Source of the DNA: Ziziphus jujuba
Lineage: Eukaryota > Streptophyta > Magnoliopsida > Rosales > Rhamnaceae
Length of the DNA stretch: 64,000 nt
Reading direction: 5' to 3'
Assembly (NCBI RefSeq): GCF_031755915.1
Contig: NC_083390.1
Span: 14,601,001 to 14,665,000, forward strand
Shown here one piece after another: positions 1-11,822 of the stretch. The notes below the pieces were generated by a model. The model saw only the letters and a list, made by a program, of their open reading frames with translations. It did not search any database and was not told the DNA's origin. The first letter of the stretch is position 1; the number at the start of each line of letters is the position of its first letter. The position numbers and the translations under genes were made by a program.

Positions 1-3000
1 CAAAAGAAGTAGACCCATATACAAGGAAGAGTGTTAGATAAAAATATATATGAAATAAAAATCTATCTTCCATTAGCTTAAACTTTTGAAATTAATGATA
101 ATTTAATACTCTCAAATCTATAAATATAGTAAATAATATGATTACTCAAAAAAAAAAAAAAAAAAAAAGAAAAGAAAAAAAGAAATCATAAAATAAGATT
201 ATTCTCTTTCAACATGACCTTTGCATTCTACAATAATTCAATAAAGTGTAAAAAATCAATATCTCTTCGAATTCAAAAAACCACAGCATCTGAATCCATT
301 TCAACAACAAAGCTTTAAGCCTTATTAAAGATCCCAAATACATCCAAGCACTTTCTTGTTTTTCTTCAAACTCTTTTTCTTGGCGAATAGTGTTTTCATG
401 AATCTCTTATGCTATGGTCATAAAAGCATCCAACCCGATCATGGAGAATATATCACATGTATCATCATTGTTATTTCATTCCATACCATTTTTGTGCGTG
501 CATAAAATTAAATTGAATAATATATAATTATCTGCACCATCAAAGTAAAAAATATAAATTTTATAAAGTAACTGTTGAATGTTAAAATATAAGTAATCTA
601 TGACACCTCATCATCCATATCCCATGAATAAACATTTTCCGCTGTATTATTATTTATGGATATATTAATCCAAACACATAAAACTAGAAAGTAAATGGCA
701 ATTATCTTGTAATTGACTGACCATTTTTTTTTTTAAAACTTTTTGTTTTTGCTTTTTCTTAGTCATATAATATTATGTAATAATATATTCCAAAAGGCAA
801 TTTGATTAATTTCTAATCAAACTTACAAAAGCTTTGCTTCTCCTGCAAATCTGATTACTGGTTAATTATGACTGGTTTCTTGAGTTTGATGAAGTGGGAG
901 AGGTTTTGGGCTGCAAGAAAACACAACCAGGACCGTGTTATTTGTAGCTGTTTGCCACAACACAATAATTTGGTTGGTGATAGGAAAATTAACATCTTGT
1001 ATTTTGTCTGGTTTCTGCGAGCCAAAGTAATTAAATTAATATTTAGTTAGTGGGTTCTCACTCCTAAGATGAACCAACCACTTTCTTATTTAAAACAAGA
1101 TTTAAGAATTTGAGAAGAGCGAAAGTCTAAGGACTTGGTCTAGAAATTCTACCAAATTCTTTAATAACAAGATTAAAATAATATTATTAGATTCTTCTCC
1201 TGATTTTGATGTAGTTGTTTGAAATTCTTTATCCTTCTTAGTGTGTTTGCACCTAAAAAGGACTGTATTTGCTTAACCCTTTTTTTTTTTTTATATCAGA
1301 TATTCCTTTTTCTTGGTTGTTAGATTTTATTAGCCTAAAGAAAATGATCAAGGGGGCTTGACAAACGCAGGCAAAATCAAGAAGATGATTTTTGGAAACG
1401 ATGACATTTGAATTCGATGTCATTTTAAAAAACAAACATTTGAGGGCAGCTTTTCTTCCTTGAAAGTATATACAAAAACTAAGTGGCATCCACTTTCATA
1501 AGTATTTAGTAATTAATAACAACAATGCTATTAATATGGTGTAAAAATTTCTTTTATTATTAATTAACCTTCAAAAATCATTTTTTATTCCATAAGTTTT
1601 AATACTTTAATAATGCTATAAACTATGAAATTTGTCTTATCAATTTTTATTTATCAAATAACATGACTAAATATTATTTATGCTAAACTTTTCCTTCCCT
1701 ATTCATCTAAAAAGGGGAAAAAAAAAAAAATACAAAACTAGTCTTGTAAGTTGTAAAATGGTTCCACTTGTTCTTGAGTGGCTTTCACTTTCTCAAGTCT
1801 GCAACAAGACGTAGTTCACAAAATCCCATTTCACATATATAATATATACATACATCCTTTCTGAACCCAAAACTAATTTGAAAACGATTTTAATTGAGTT
1901 GTGTCTGCAACCTACTAAAATTTTTCATTACCTAATCTAGGTTCTTATGAGGCATCAACGTCTAGTTTTTCGTTGTTATTTTATTTATTTATTAATAAAT
2001 CCCTCCAATTGGTTGGTATAGGGTGGAGACAAATCCTTGACCTTAATGAAAGCCTCTTTACGGCCACAACCACTTCAACATATTAATTTAAAAAAGTAGT
2101 AGAAACCTAATCATGGTGTTTATATATATATGTGTATATAATATATATATATTTTCTTTTGAAGGTGTAGGAGGCAGGGGGAACGAAAGGTGTTTAAATT
2201 GGGTTTGCTTGATAGCATTTCATTTTTATGGGACCCCCACATTTAGAACCTTGCCTTTATATATGTCCATAAAATAGTCCTAAGTTTCATTTTCTTTAAA
2301 CATATGATACCCTTTAGGCTTTGGCAATCATTCAATTTGTCATAAACAATTGGGCATGATATCCATGCTTTTCTTAATTTGGAAGAAGACATTGGCCTAA
2401 TTATCAACTAATTTTTATGCTTTCTTTAGTTTGTGGCATAACGCGTAAAGGGTGGGTTAGAAGCCCACCTCCCATAGCATTTGAGTTTTTATTTTATTTT
2501 GTTTTATTTTTAATTTTTAATTTTTATTTTCCTTTTTTGTTAGATGGCGATTTGTTCTAGTATAAGAACTGTAGATCCTGATTTGTTTATTGGATTAGCG
2601 ATGTTTTAATAAAAATATATAATATATATAGGGAGATTTCATTTTTTTCTTCATTCTTTCTTTCTTGTTTATTTTATTTTATTTTATTTTTTAACAATGA
2701 GGCTTGCTAAGAAGTGACCCAAATTCTAATGTTAGCATTATTATAATTTTTTTTGACTAAATTTACTTATAAAATATCTGTTTTGCCCTTAAATGGGTGG
2801 ACATAAATATTAAATTGATAGATTGTCCTTTTCTTCGTTGTGTGTCACAAAAAAAAGTAATGCATATAAATTGCAAATCAATATAAATTTCAAATATTTT
2901 ATTAATTAAATTAGTACTTTGTGTTTTATTTATTACGTGCTACAAATGAAGTAAACTAATACACATAAAATGCAAATAAATTTAAAAATTAATTATTTCA

Positions 3001-4509
3001 TTTATCATTAATAAGGACAAAACAGGCTTTAAAAGTCAATTAAGTTAAAAAGTTAAATTTTATAACAAAGGCTAAATAGGGGGTGGAAAATAATGATTTC
3101 TACAACCTCGATCCTCCATTATTTTTTTAGCAAACCTCATACTGTCAATATAAAATTTTTCCAAAATAAATATAAAAAAGTTTAAAATTGATGAACCAAA
3201 CAAAAAAAAAAAGTAATCATTTGCCTGAATCCTATCAAATCTTTTACTTGTTACGTTGGTGATCACAATTTTGGGATTCGGCCAATATTTAACTTTTGCA
3301 ATGAATTCATCCCAAAAAAAAAGCAAATAGTGAATAAATTGGTTTTTTTTTTTTTGGGTGAATAATATTGAATAAATTGGTTATATTTTGGAATAAGAGG
3401 TTGGTGGCATGAATTATATGTTGTTGAATGAGACCAAACCCTAAATGCCTAAATTTAAAGCAAACATTGCTGACTAGTCAGTGCACTCAAAACTCTATCA
3501 ATTAAACTCAAAGATCTTCTCTTTGCCACTCTGCCATGATGTTGACCTCTGCTTAGTTCATCACCAACTTTTTTTTTTTTGACACAACCATAAATGCTAA
3601 TATGAAAAAAAGGGTTACTACTATGTTACGCCCACAATTTTGACATGTTTTTCACTGTGCGTTTCCAAGACAAAATTTGTCACATAGCCTTTCATAATTG
3701 CTTTTGTAGCACTTTAATCGGATCATGCAAATTTTTTCTATAAATTTGGCTAAATTAATCATATAAGCGACATAAAAGTAAAACATAATCTCATAAAATT
3801 GTTAACAAACAAAATTATATGGGTTGTGTACAATTAATTTAATCAAACCTATCTATCAAAGTCCTTGATTGGATTAAAGTTATACAAAAACAATGTGAGA
3901 AATTTTATAATTTGAAAAGTAAAGTGAAAAACATATCACAGTTTGGGGTTTAAAATGATATAAGTCCGATCGAAAACTTTGATCTATTAACAATATGATA
4001 TTTTATGGTGTTGTTGTATATATAAAATTCTGATTTCGACTATGCTCCAAACTTAGATCTTGTTGATATGGCATCTAAAATATTGTTTTCACTTTTAAAT
4101 CTCAAAAGTATTTTGAAAGAGTTTTAGGCTTTTATAAAAGGTAATGAAATTAATCGCCTATAGCTTTTGTCAAAGCTTTTTTGAATATACAAAATTCTAA
4201 AAAAGGACAGGTAAAATTCATCCAAACAAGATTGAAGCCATTAGAAAAAGCAAAAGTAAAATGAAGGATTTTAAACAAAAAAATTTACATAATATTAGCT
4301 TTCACTAACTTATTAGTTTAAAAGAACTTATAAAAAATATTAAAACAAAAAAAAGATTGCATATGATTTTTTTTTTTTACAATAAAATAATATGAGAATG
4401 TTTATTTGTTTATTTGTTTTCATTTCCATTGTGGATTACATATTCCAAATATTCTCTTTTCTAAATAAGTACTTTTCATCAAAACAAAGAATTCATCTAA
4501 TATATTTAG
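1..4509. other. Gene-free AT-rich intergenic sequence
   Basis: No coding stretch in any frame resembles a known protein; the open frames are short and of low complexity. The segment holds A/T homopolymers (for example an A run near 149-168) and a TA-rich patch near 2115-2152. Part of it could be distal promoter sequence, but nothing supports a specific site. Confidence 0.6.
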
Positions 4510-4942
4510 GGGGTGTATTCAATTTAGAATTTGAAAGATTTTAAAAGTATTTAAAAGTTTGGAGATATTCGATTTACATTTTAAAGTAGACTATATAAAT
4601 CCAATGATATTCAATTTAAATTTTAATGGATTTTAGAAAAGTATATTAAAATTCAGATATATTCAATTAGGACTTTATAAAATTCTTTTGAAATCAATGG
4701 TATTCAAAAAGTTATTGATTTTAAAAGATTTTAAAAAATAATGGATTTTAATGAATTTGAAAGGATTTTAACAGTGAAATTGTGAAAAAAAATTATCAAT
4801 ATGAAATCCAGCTTTAATCCCAAAGATTTCGTTGAATTCTTATAAATTTTTTATGAAATCTATAAAATTCCATTACAATCCATCAAATCCTTTAAAATCT
4901 ATAACTCAGTTTAAATCCATTAAACTCTAGATTGAATACACC
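4510..4942. mobile_element. MITE with GGTGTATTCAAT terminal inverted repeats
   Basis: The left end reads GGGGTGTATTCAATTTAGAA. The reverse complement of the right end reads GGTGTATTCAATCTAGAG, so about 12 bases match perfectly and the match continues imperfectly inward. Both ends are flanked by TAG (4507-4509 and 4943-4945), which fits a 3-bp target duplication. The 0.43-kb interior has no coding capacity and is full of AAAATC/GATTTT-type inverted motifs. Size, TIRs and 3-bp duplication suggest a Tourist/PIF-Harbinger-like MITE, but the superfamily is an inference. Confidence 0.75.
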
Positions 4943-4945
4943 TAG

Positions 4946-5880
4946 TGTATATCATTGAAGATATGATTTTACCCAAAAAAAAATAAAAAATCATTGAAAT
5001 ATGTGTTTTGTATACTATGTAAATATTTATCTTTCTTAGGATGCTAGGCTGACACCTCAAAAAATCGAAACCTAGACCAATAAAATTTATTAATATAAGA
5101 AAAAAAGAAATACAAGTAATATTAGGATAAATACCTTACCATAAGAGAAATTTGTTTTATTATTATTATTTTTTGCACTTTATAACAAAAATGAAATTAA
5201 AAAATAAATATGTGATTATATTTATAAAAAGTAATTTTTTTTTTTTGAAAAAAAGATGTGCAACATATCTACTTTGAAACAACATATTTTTAGCGAAAAA
5301 TAAAAATTTGCTGAAATCAATACTCACAAATTGTCTTCTATTTTTTTTTTTTAAAAGAAAAACATGCATAGGCTATTTTAAGATAAATCTAATCTATTTT
5401 TCCTAACTTGGAAAAAAAAATAAGTTCAACAGATAAGATATTTAATAATTTAAAAAATTGATTAATATTAATATTAATAAATTCATATATATGGAAAAAT
5501 TTTATGGTGCGGATGATTCATATACGAACTACATCAAAATTGATGCATGGAGACCATATTAAAGTTAATATATTTTTTGTTAAAAAGTATAAAAATTATC
5601 AATTTGATGTAGTTTATACTGTACAACTATTATATATACATATAAATATATATATATATATATATTGTTTCATAAAAATGAAATATTATATTTGGGTAGC
5701 CGGAGTCGGCCGCCGTTAATAAAAACTCTATGGTTAGTAATTATGTCGATTTCCCGCCAAATATCTGGCACTGAAACCCCCAAAAAAAAAAAAAAACTTT
5801 AAAAAAGTAATTATAAACCAAAAAAGAAAAGAAAGAAAATTTAAAAAGAAAAGAAAAAAGAACAACCAAAAAACAGAGGA
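4946..5880. other. Gene-free AT-rich sequence upstream of the DUF1336 gene
   Basis: No gene is recognised. It contains T- and A-runs, a TA-rich microsatellite near 5634-5665 and a short GC-richer block at 5697-5715. A stretch at 5500-5513 (TTTATGGTGCGGAT) resembles the end of the fold-back element at 42.2 kb. The proximal promoter of the downstream gene must lie here, but no TATA box can be picked with confidence among many TA-rich candidates. Confidence 0.5.
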
Positions 5881-5884
5881 AAAC

Positions 5885-5902
5885 AGAGAGAGAGAGAGAG
5901 AG
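5885..5902 (+). repeat. (GA)n tract in the putative gene leader
   Basis: An uninterrupted GA dinucleotide run lies in the region expected to be promoter or 5' leader of the DUF1336 gene. GA/CT tracts are common in plant core promoters and 5' UTRs. The mirror-image CT run upstream of the WRKY gene is at 16729-16753. Confidence 0.8.
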
Positions 5903-6180
5903 ATTTAAAAGGAGCGGGTGGACTGTGAGAGAAGAGTAGTCGTGGACGTCCGAATACAACGGCCTTTTTTAAAATTTTTTGTTTTCTTTTTTGGAGGGGT
6001 TGTGGTGGTGTTGTTCTTTTTGTTACGTGCACACATACAAATTTTTTTTTTTTTTTTTTTCCTTTCTTTCTCTGTCTCTTTCTTTTTTCTCTCTGGAAAA
6101 ACTTTCAGGCATTTTCTGATTAAACACAGAGAGAAAGAAAGAAAGATTCACAGAAAACATCAACAACATTTTACCATACA

Positions 6181-6213
6181 AAAAAGGGAGGAATTTATTG
6201 TTCCTCCCTTTTT
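6181..6213 (+). promoter_or_regulatory. Perfect 13-bp hairpin in the leader
   Basis: AAAAAGGGAGGAA at 6181-6193 is exactly complementary to TTCCTCCCTTTTT at 6201-6213, with a 7-base loop. It sits 41 nt before the putative leader donor and just upstream of an ATG at 6222. It could form in the RNA. A role is not shown; it might also be a footprint of a small insertion. Confidence 0.6.
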
Positions 6214-6221
6214 AACAGTTC

Positions 6222-6254
6222 ATGCCGGAATATCTCCAATCCTTTGGTCATCAG
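6222..6254 (+). other. Candidate upstream ORF start in the leader
   Basis: An ATG at 6222 opens eleven codons (beginning MPEYLQS) that end exactly at the putative donor. If the exon joins at the acceptor ending at 7807, the frame closes after four more codons at a TGA, before the main ATG. That would make a 15-codon upstream ORF. It depends wholly on the inferred leader splice and could be chance. Confidence 0.3.
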
Positions 6255-7807
6255 GTACATGTATCTTTCTTTCTGAACCTCTTCTTCTTGAAAATGAAAT
6301 TTTAAATCCTATTTTTCCCTTTTTTTTCTCTTTCTTTTTTTTTTTTGTTTCCACTTTTTTTTCATGATCTTGAACAATGGTTTTGTTGTTTTTTTCTTTA
6401 ACATTTTTTTTGGTATTCCGGGTTTGCTTTTCATTTCCATTTTGTGATATCTTTCTTCAACTTTTTCTTTAAGAACAAACACCCTTTACGTTTTCTTTTT
6501 TTCATTATTGTTGTCGCATTTTTAATTCCTCATTTATTTATTTTATTTTCTTTATATTTATTTAGATTTCCCACACGATTTTACGTCTACAGTTTCTTCA
6601 GTTTTTATTTTTTATTTTCTAATAATAGGCGTAGAAACTTCCCTCTTCAAAATACCACATGACAGAAACTCTCACATATTTGATTACACAATTTTTTATT
6701 TATTTATTTTTTTGTTTTTGTTTGGTTTTCTTGTTATCTCATTCCGTGTTCCATTTGTTCTCTCAAATTTTCTGGATAATCTCACTTTCTTCGTAATTTG
6801 TTAGGCAGTAAACTCTGTTAATTTCCTGTTCGAAGTCAATACTTCCAAATGTCGGGTTTTCGATAATTATCCTTGCAGTATAAGTTTTGAGGTTCATACT
6901 TTGACGATAGACATATTTATACAGTTCTTAAGACCCATTAATCTAACATTCACTTAGCTATGTTTTTAGTAGGCTGTCTTCTGGTTTTTATGCCCAAATT
7001 AAGGAGAGTATGGTCAGGTAATCTCATCAGTGTGATACCGGCATGATCTTCATGTTTTGAACTTGGTTCTTTCTTCTCTGGATTGCTTCAATACTGAAGG
7101 TATGTACTTGTTCTGGATGACGCTCTCTGTCAGTCTCTTTTGCTTTCCTTTGGCAATGTTTCAAGTTGAAGTCTGGTAATAATCTTTCCAGGCAATAAAA
7201 AGCTGTAGTTTAAGGTCGTCATACAATCCAAACAAGTTTGATACTTAGGTTGTTGGTCGTTTAGAAAATTATGATACAGAGTTTGGTTAGGGAAGCATCT
7301 GGTGCTAAACTAGGTTTTTTTTTTTTTAAATTTTGTTTTATTTTATTTTAAATTTCTTTTAAAAATTTTAATTTTATTTTATTTACATTTTTTTTTTTTT
7401 TTTTTTTTGTATGTGTGTTTGAGCTTTTTCCATAAAAGCTGATGTTTTATTAGGGATCATTTACGATGAACTTTGTCACTTTCAGACATAAATCTTGTTG
7501 CTTTTAAATGTGGTTTTCTACTTTATTTGAATACTTTATTGCGTCCTCTTTTTTTATTTCTGTGAAAGGAATTTATGAAGATAACCAGCAAGAATATGTA
7601 ACTTTTTGTTTGTGTATAATTGGTTTTGGAATGTTGGAATTTTACTTTGGAAAGAAATGAGAATCTTAGATATTTTGAATATATGCATCGTACGTGTCCT
7701 ACTTCCTTTGTGTCTTATAATAAATTGGAATAATGAAGCATATTGTGGTTTGGAACTGGTTGAACGTCCTGTATTTCTTTCTAATGTTTTGGTTTTCCAT
7801 TTACTAG
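6255..7807 (+). other. Putative leader intron(s) of the DUF1336 gene
   Basis: The segment is T-rich, begins GTACATG and can end at TTTACTAG (AG 7806-7807), 28 nt before the start codon. Other donor-like sites exist (for example CAGGTAATC near 7016 and AAGGTATGT near 7100), so extra leader exons or a different acceptor are possible. No conserved coding sequence is present. Confidence 0.4.
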
Positions 7808-7835
7808 TGGGGATTTTTGTGATATAATTGTCACC

Positions 7836-10226
7836 ATGGGTAGCTGCGTCTCGAAACCAGATAGAAGAATCAAAGCAGTTCGAAGTCCCTATCGTCGACC
7901 TGGTAAACGACGGGGTAGGAATAAGATGTCCAGTTCCATTTCTAATGGTGTAAGAGATTTTGCTGTTACTGAATTGGTTCATCTTGACTCTGTAAAAGGC
8001 GCTACAACCTCTTGCCGGAAATCTGTTTCTAACATGAAGTTTCACTTGACTCAGCTTCAATGGAACCACAGCCAAATTGATGGAAATTGTAAGTTTCCAA
8101 CATATGCTATAACATGGAGACATGAGTTCATACAGAATCCGTTTATTTATTATTTATAATTAAACTTTTGGTTTTTTTTTTTTTTTTTTTTTGGGTTTTC
8201 TTCTATTTTCTCAAGTGCTTTCCTGCTTTGACATTGAATTATATGCAGGCATAGGCCAAGAAGAAGCATATTTTGACTCAGTTAGTATCATTGAATCTGA
8301 TTCAGATGATGATTTCAGTAGTGTTCATGGAGGTAATTTACTTACATCTTCATCATATCCAAAGTAAAGCGAAATGTGTTCATTTTTCATTTTACGACTT
8401 TAATGGTTAATGGTGTTTTTTGGCTGTCAGATTGTTTCCCTTTAGTAGGCAATGCAATTGGGAATATCCCAAATACTCAAGTTGTCCAATATGAAAGCAC
8501 ATCATGTTATGTAGATACCGGATGTAAGTACGAAGAGTTTTATGAAAGTTACCTCAAAATAGATGGACATCATCCTGCAGACAAAGCTCAAGAAAACAAC
8601 CTCAAATCTTGCTTCAGTTTCAATGACAAGAATCAGACATCAGCAAGTCCCCAAAAGAAGCAATCCACTGTCATAATGCTCTCTTACAAGAGGAAATCCA
8701 TTGATGGAAATGAAAAGACTGACTTCTGTAAGGGTATGCAGTTTTCATTCTGCTTTGCCTTTCCAATATGTATAAGCATTCTTCCATAACACTAAAATGC
8801 AAGAGGTGGGATGGAACAGGTACCTCCGAGAAGTTGTTATATCGTCCGAGAGCAGGACTTCGAATTCCATGTTTGACAGAGAAGCCAACACCAGGATCCT
8901 GGTGTGAGATTTCGCCTTCAGTTTTTAAACTCCGCGGAGAGAACTATTTCAGGCATGAAAGTTGGTTGTTTGTTTCCGTTGTTATTTTTTTTTCTTTTTG
9001 TCCTTTTTTTGATTGTCATCCTGAATTGAGTGTCTAAACATTGAAATGCATGTTATAATGCAGAGATAGAGTGAAAACCCCTGCTCCAGATTACAGTCCA
9101 TATGTACCTTTTGGTGTTGATTTGTTTTTCTGCCCAAGAAAAATAGACCACATCGCTCAGCACCTTGATCTTCCTTCAGTGAAACCACATGATAAAGTAC
9201 CTTCACTCCTGATTGTTAATATACAGCTTCCTACTTATCCTGTTGCCATGTTACAAGGTGACTACAATGGGGAAGGCATGAGCCTTGTTCTATATTTTAA
9301 AGTTAACGAAAACTTCGACAAAGAAACCTCGACCCATTTCCAAGAAAGCATCAAGGTGTTCTTTTATTTCCCTCTTAATATTGTTTCTTGTTGAAAAAGC
9401 GAAGTCAATTTTTTTATTATTTTTTATTTTATTTTTTCTGGTTCTTCATTAGCGTGGAAAATGAACTTTCTAATGCTGTTTTTGGGATCTTGCCGCAGAA
9501 ATTCTTGGACGATAAGACGGAAAAGGTTAAAGGTTATACAAGGGAGACTGTAGTTCCTTATAGGGAAAGGCTAAAAATTATGGCTGGAGTGGTTAATCCA
9601 GATGACCTCCAATTGAGTTCCACTGAAAGAAAGCTCATACATGCTTACAATGACAAACCAGTGCTTTCACGACCACAACATGATTTCTTCAAGGTAGACA
9701 AAAAGAAAAAATCCCATCTCTCTTTTCTTGTTTCAAACTGCTTTAGATCAGTAAGATTGTTCATTTTCACAATAGCTCTGTTTATTTATTTTTCACTTTA
9801 TGCATGTAGGTTCATGAAAACCTTATTAAGAAAACAAAAAGTAAACTAAACTTTTCTATGAATGTATGCAGGGACCAAATTACTTTGAGATTGACCTTGA
9901 TATACATCGGTTTAGCTATATATCAAGGAAAGGACTTGAATCATTCAGAGACCGTTTGAAATATGGGATACTTGATCTGGGTTTAACTATCCAGGTACTT
10001 TCATCCAAGTAGAAAATAAAAAAGATAAAAAATAATAAAAGAGAAGACAATCGGGTTATATTCATATGCTGTTTAGAATGACTTGGTTTCTGTTTATTGG
10101 TATTGACAGGCACAAAAACCAGAGGAATTGCCAGAACAAGTCTTATGCTGTTTGCGGTTGCATAAGATTGATTTTGTAAATTATGGCCAAATACCAACAC
10201 TTGTGACCCTTGATGATAATAATTGA
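7836..10226 (+). CDS. DUF1336/EDR2_C domain protein with N-myristoylation motif
   Basis: Eight coding exons: 7836-8088, 8249-8332, 8431-8733, 8820-8952, 9064-9355, 9499-9693, 9872-9994 and 10110-10226. They total 1500 nt, or 499 residues plus TGA, and the frame is kept at every junction. The start is in good context (CACCATGGG) and gives MGSCVSKP, a Gly2 myristoylation / Cys4 acylation motif typical of this plant family, so membrane association is likely. A basic stretch follows (about residues 8-30). An acidic block with [14 protein letters not shown] lies near 100-113. From about 220 to the end is the DUF1336 (EDR2 C-terminal) domain with [28 protein letters not shown] and a C-terminus with [11 protein letters not shown]. 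It lacks the PH and START domains of full-length EDR2, as usual for the short members of about 500 aa. Biochemical function is not established; EDR2 itself is a negative regulator of defence and senescence. Intron 4 appears to be GC-AG. No lesion is seen. Confidence 0.9.
8953..9063 (+). other. Predicted GC-AG intron (intron 4 of the DUF1336 gene)
   Basis: The conserved junction [11 protein letters not shown] is obtained only if the exon ends at TTCAG (8952), followed by GCATGA, and resumes after TGCAG (9063). No GT donor nearby gives the family sequence. The closest, AAAGTTGG at 8957-8964, would need a GAG acceptor at 9065 and replaces the conserved Arg-Asp by His-Glu-Asn. GC-AG introns are a known minor class spliced by the U2 machinery. 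Confidence 0.65.
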
Positions 10227-10600
10227 TTCAGTTTGGCAAATTGAGGGTAACAAAAGTTGAAATTCAAATTTATAAATTCCGGCAAAGAAGAAGAAGAATA
10301 AGAAGAATCAAGAGCCATATAATCTGTAAATGGTTATACCTACACCTGCACCTATTTAAATGACCCTGAAAAAAGAACAGAAAAGAAGATTCTGTTTGTT
10401 TGTTTTTTCTTTCTTTCTTTCCTTCCTTTTCCAAAATCCAAAAATTTGTTGTTATCTATTTCTATATAATAATGGCATCAGCTATGTATTTCTTTTTTTT
10501 AGCCTTTGCTGGTTCTTTTTTTTGGGGTGGCCTTTGTACCATTGGAAAAGCTTTAGGTTTTGATTGTAACCATGGTGATGGTGATTTAGGATTACTCGAT
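10227..10600 (+). other. Putative 3' UTR of the DUF1336 gene
   Basis: Non-coding sequence follows the TGA, including an AAGAAG-rich patch near 10285-10309. No canonical AATAAA can be singled out. The end of the transcript is unknown. The small open frames at 10360-10609 are phenylalanine/serine-rich and look like chance. Confidence 0.35.
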
Positions 10601-10813
10601 TCCCTATGACGAACGATATTTATTTATAGTCCATTTAGAGGGTATCCAAAATTCAAAATGTAGATTTTGTAGTTTCTGAGTTATGGAAAATAGCAGATGG
10701 GACAAAATTAGTAATAGAACAGTAATTTTTGTTAATCTGAAAGAAGAAGAGGGTTTATTTCAAATTTAGTTAAAAAAAAAAGAAAAAAAGAAAAAAAAGA
10801 GAGAATTCAAAGT

Positions 10814-11822
10814 AGTATTTAATTCAAATTTTTAAAGATTTCATAAAAGTTTGGGGTTATTTAATATAGATTTTAAATGACCTTTTAAAAATACATAAAA
10901 ATTAAGAGATATTTAAACAAATTTTTTTAAAACTTTATAAAAATCATGTGGTATTTAAAATGTCAATGATTTTTATTGACTTTTTAAATTCATGATTTTT
11001 ATTGATTTTTAAAAGAAAAAAAAAAGATTAGTTTAAAAAAATTCTCCACTAATTTATCCCAAAATTTTTAATGACTTTTAAAATAATTACAATCAAATTA
11101 TTTTGTAAGTCATTTTTCAAGCCCATTCCTAATGGAAAAAAAACCTCTAATACTCCTGAAGGGATGGTAACCCTGCAAGGATCTGCCCCTATGAGAAAGA
11201 CATATCTAAGGTGGGGACAAGATGGGATCGAGAGAAGTATACTTTCTGCCTTTCATATATGTTTGTTTAAATCTATTAATACATTTATAACTATATTTAT
11301 ATATTTTCTTTTATTTATATTTAACTATATTTACGTATCCATTGATCACCATCTACTTCTTTGTAATAAAAATAAAAGAAGAAAATTATTATAAAATTGT
11401 ACACAAAAAAATCAAAAGGAAAAAAGAAAAAAAAATTTAAACTATGAATTTTTTCTAATTAATTTCATGAAGGACAAAATTTCATTACATTTTTTTTTTC
11501 TAATTGATTTTTTCTTGTAAAAGTGATTCTTATGTTTGTTTGTTTGTTTGTTTTTTTTTTTTTTTCTTTGGTTAACATGTAAAATATAATTTTGTTACTA
11601 CAAAAATTTATAATTATATTTAAAAGTTAATAAAAGTTTATCAATATTTATAAAAGTCGATTAATATTTATAAAAGTTTGTTAATATCTATTAAAGTTTT
11701 TTAAAATGAAAGTCAAAGTTATGTAAACTCCTTAAAAGTTATAGAAATCTATGAACTTTGTAAAAATTATTGATTAAAAACTGTCTACAAATATCAACTA
11801 AAATCCCAATTAAACACACCCG
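10814..11822. repeat. MITE-like AT-rich repeat, possibly one degenerate element
   Basis: The left edge contains GTATTTAATTCAAATTTTTA. The reverse complement of the right edge contains GGGTGTGTTTAATTGGGATT, a weak terminal inverted match. The interior carries CATGTGGTATTTAAAAT and repeated TTTTATTGA blocks also seen at 24.3-24.6 kb. A less AT-rich island (11128-11235) sits in the middle and may be part of the element or an insertion. A TTTG microsatellite is at 11534-11553. No coding capacity is seen. The boundaries are guesses. Confidence 0.4.

Larger units (their letters stand above)
5903..6254 (+). other. Putative first (non-coding) leader exon of the DUF1336 gene
   Basis: The stretch is purine- and pyrimidine-rich and more complex than its flanks, and it ends at TCATCAG followed by GTACATG, a good splice donor (GT at 6255-6256). 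No protein-coding potential is recognised. Placing a leader exon here is an inference from base composition, the donor, and the 1.6-kb gap to the ATG at 7836. The transcription start is not determined. Confidence 0.45.

Noticed and set aside
5918..6367. 149-codon plus-strand open frame over the DUF1336 gene leader
   Set aside because: It is mostly Phe/Ser/Val from T-rich tracts, matches no family, and overlaps the leader and its splice donor.
7554..8123. 189-codon minus-strand open frame opposite the first coding exon of the DUF1336 gene
   Set aside because: It is antisense to a well-supported exon, crosses its leader intron, and resembles no known protein.
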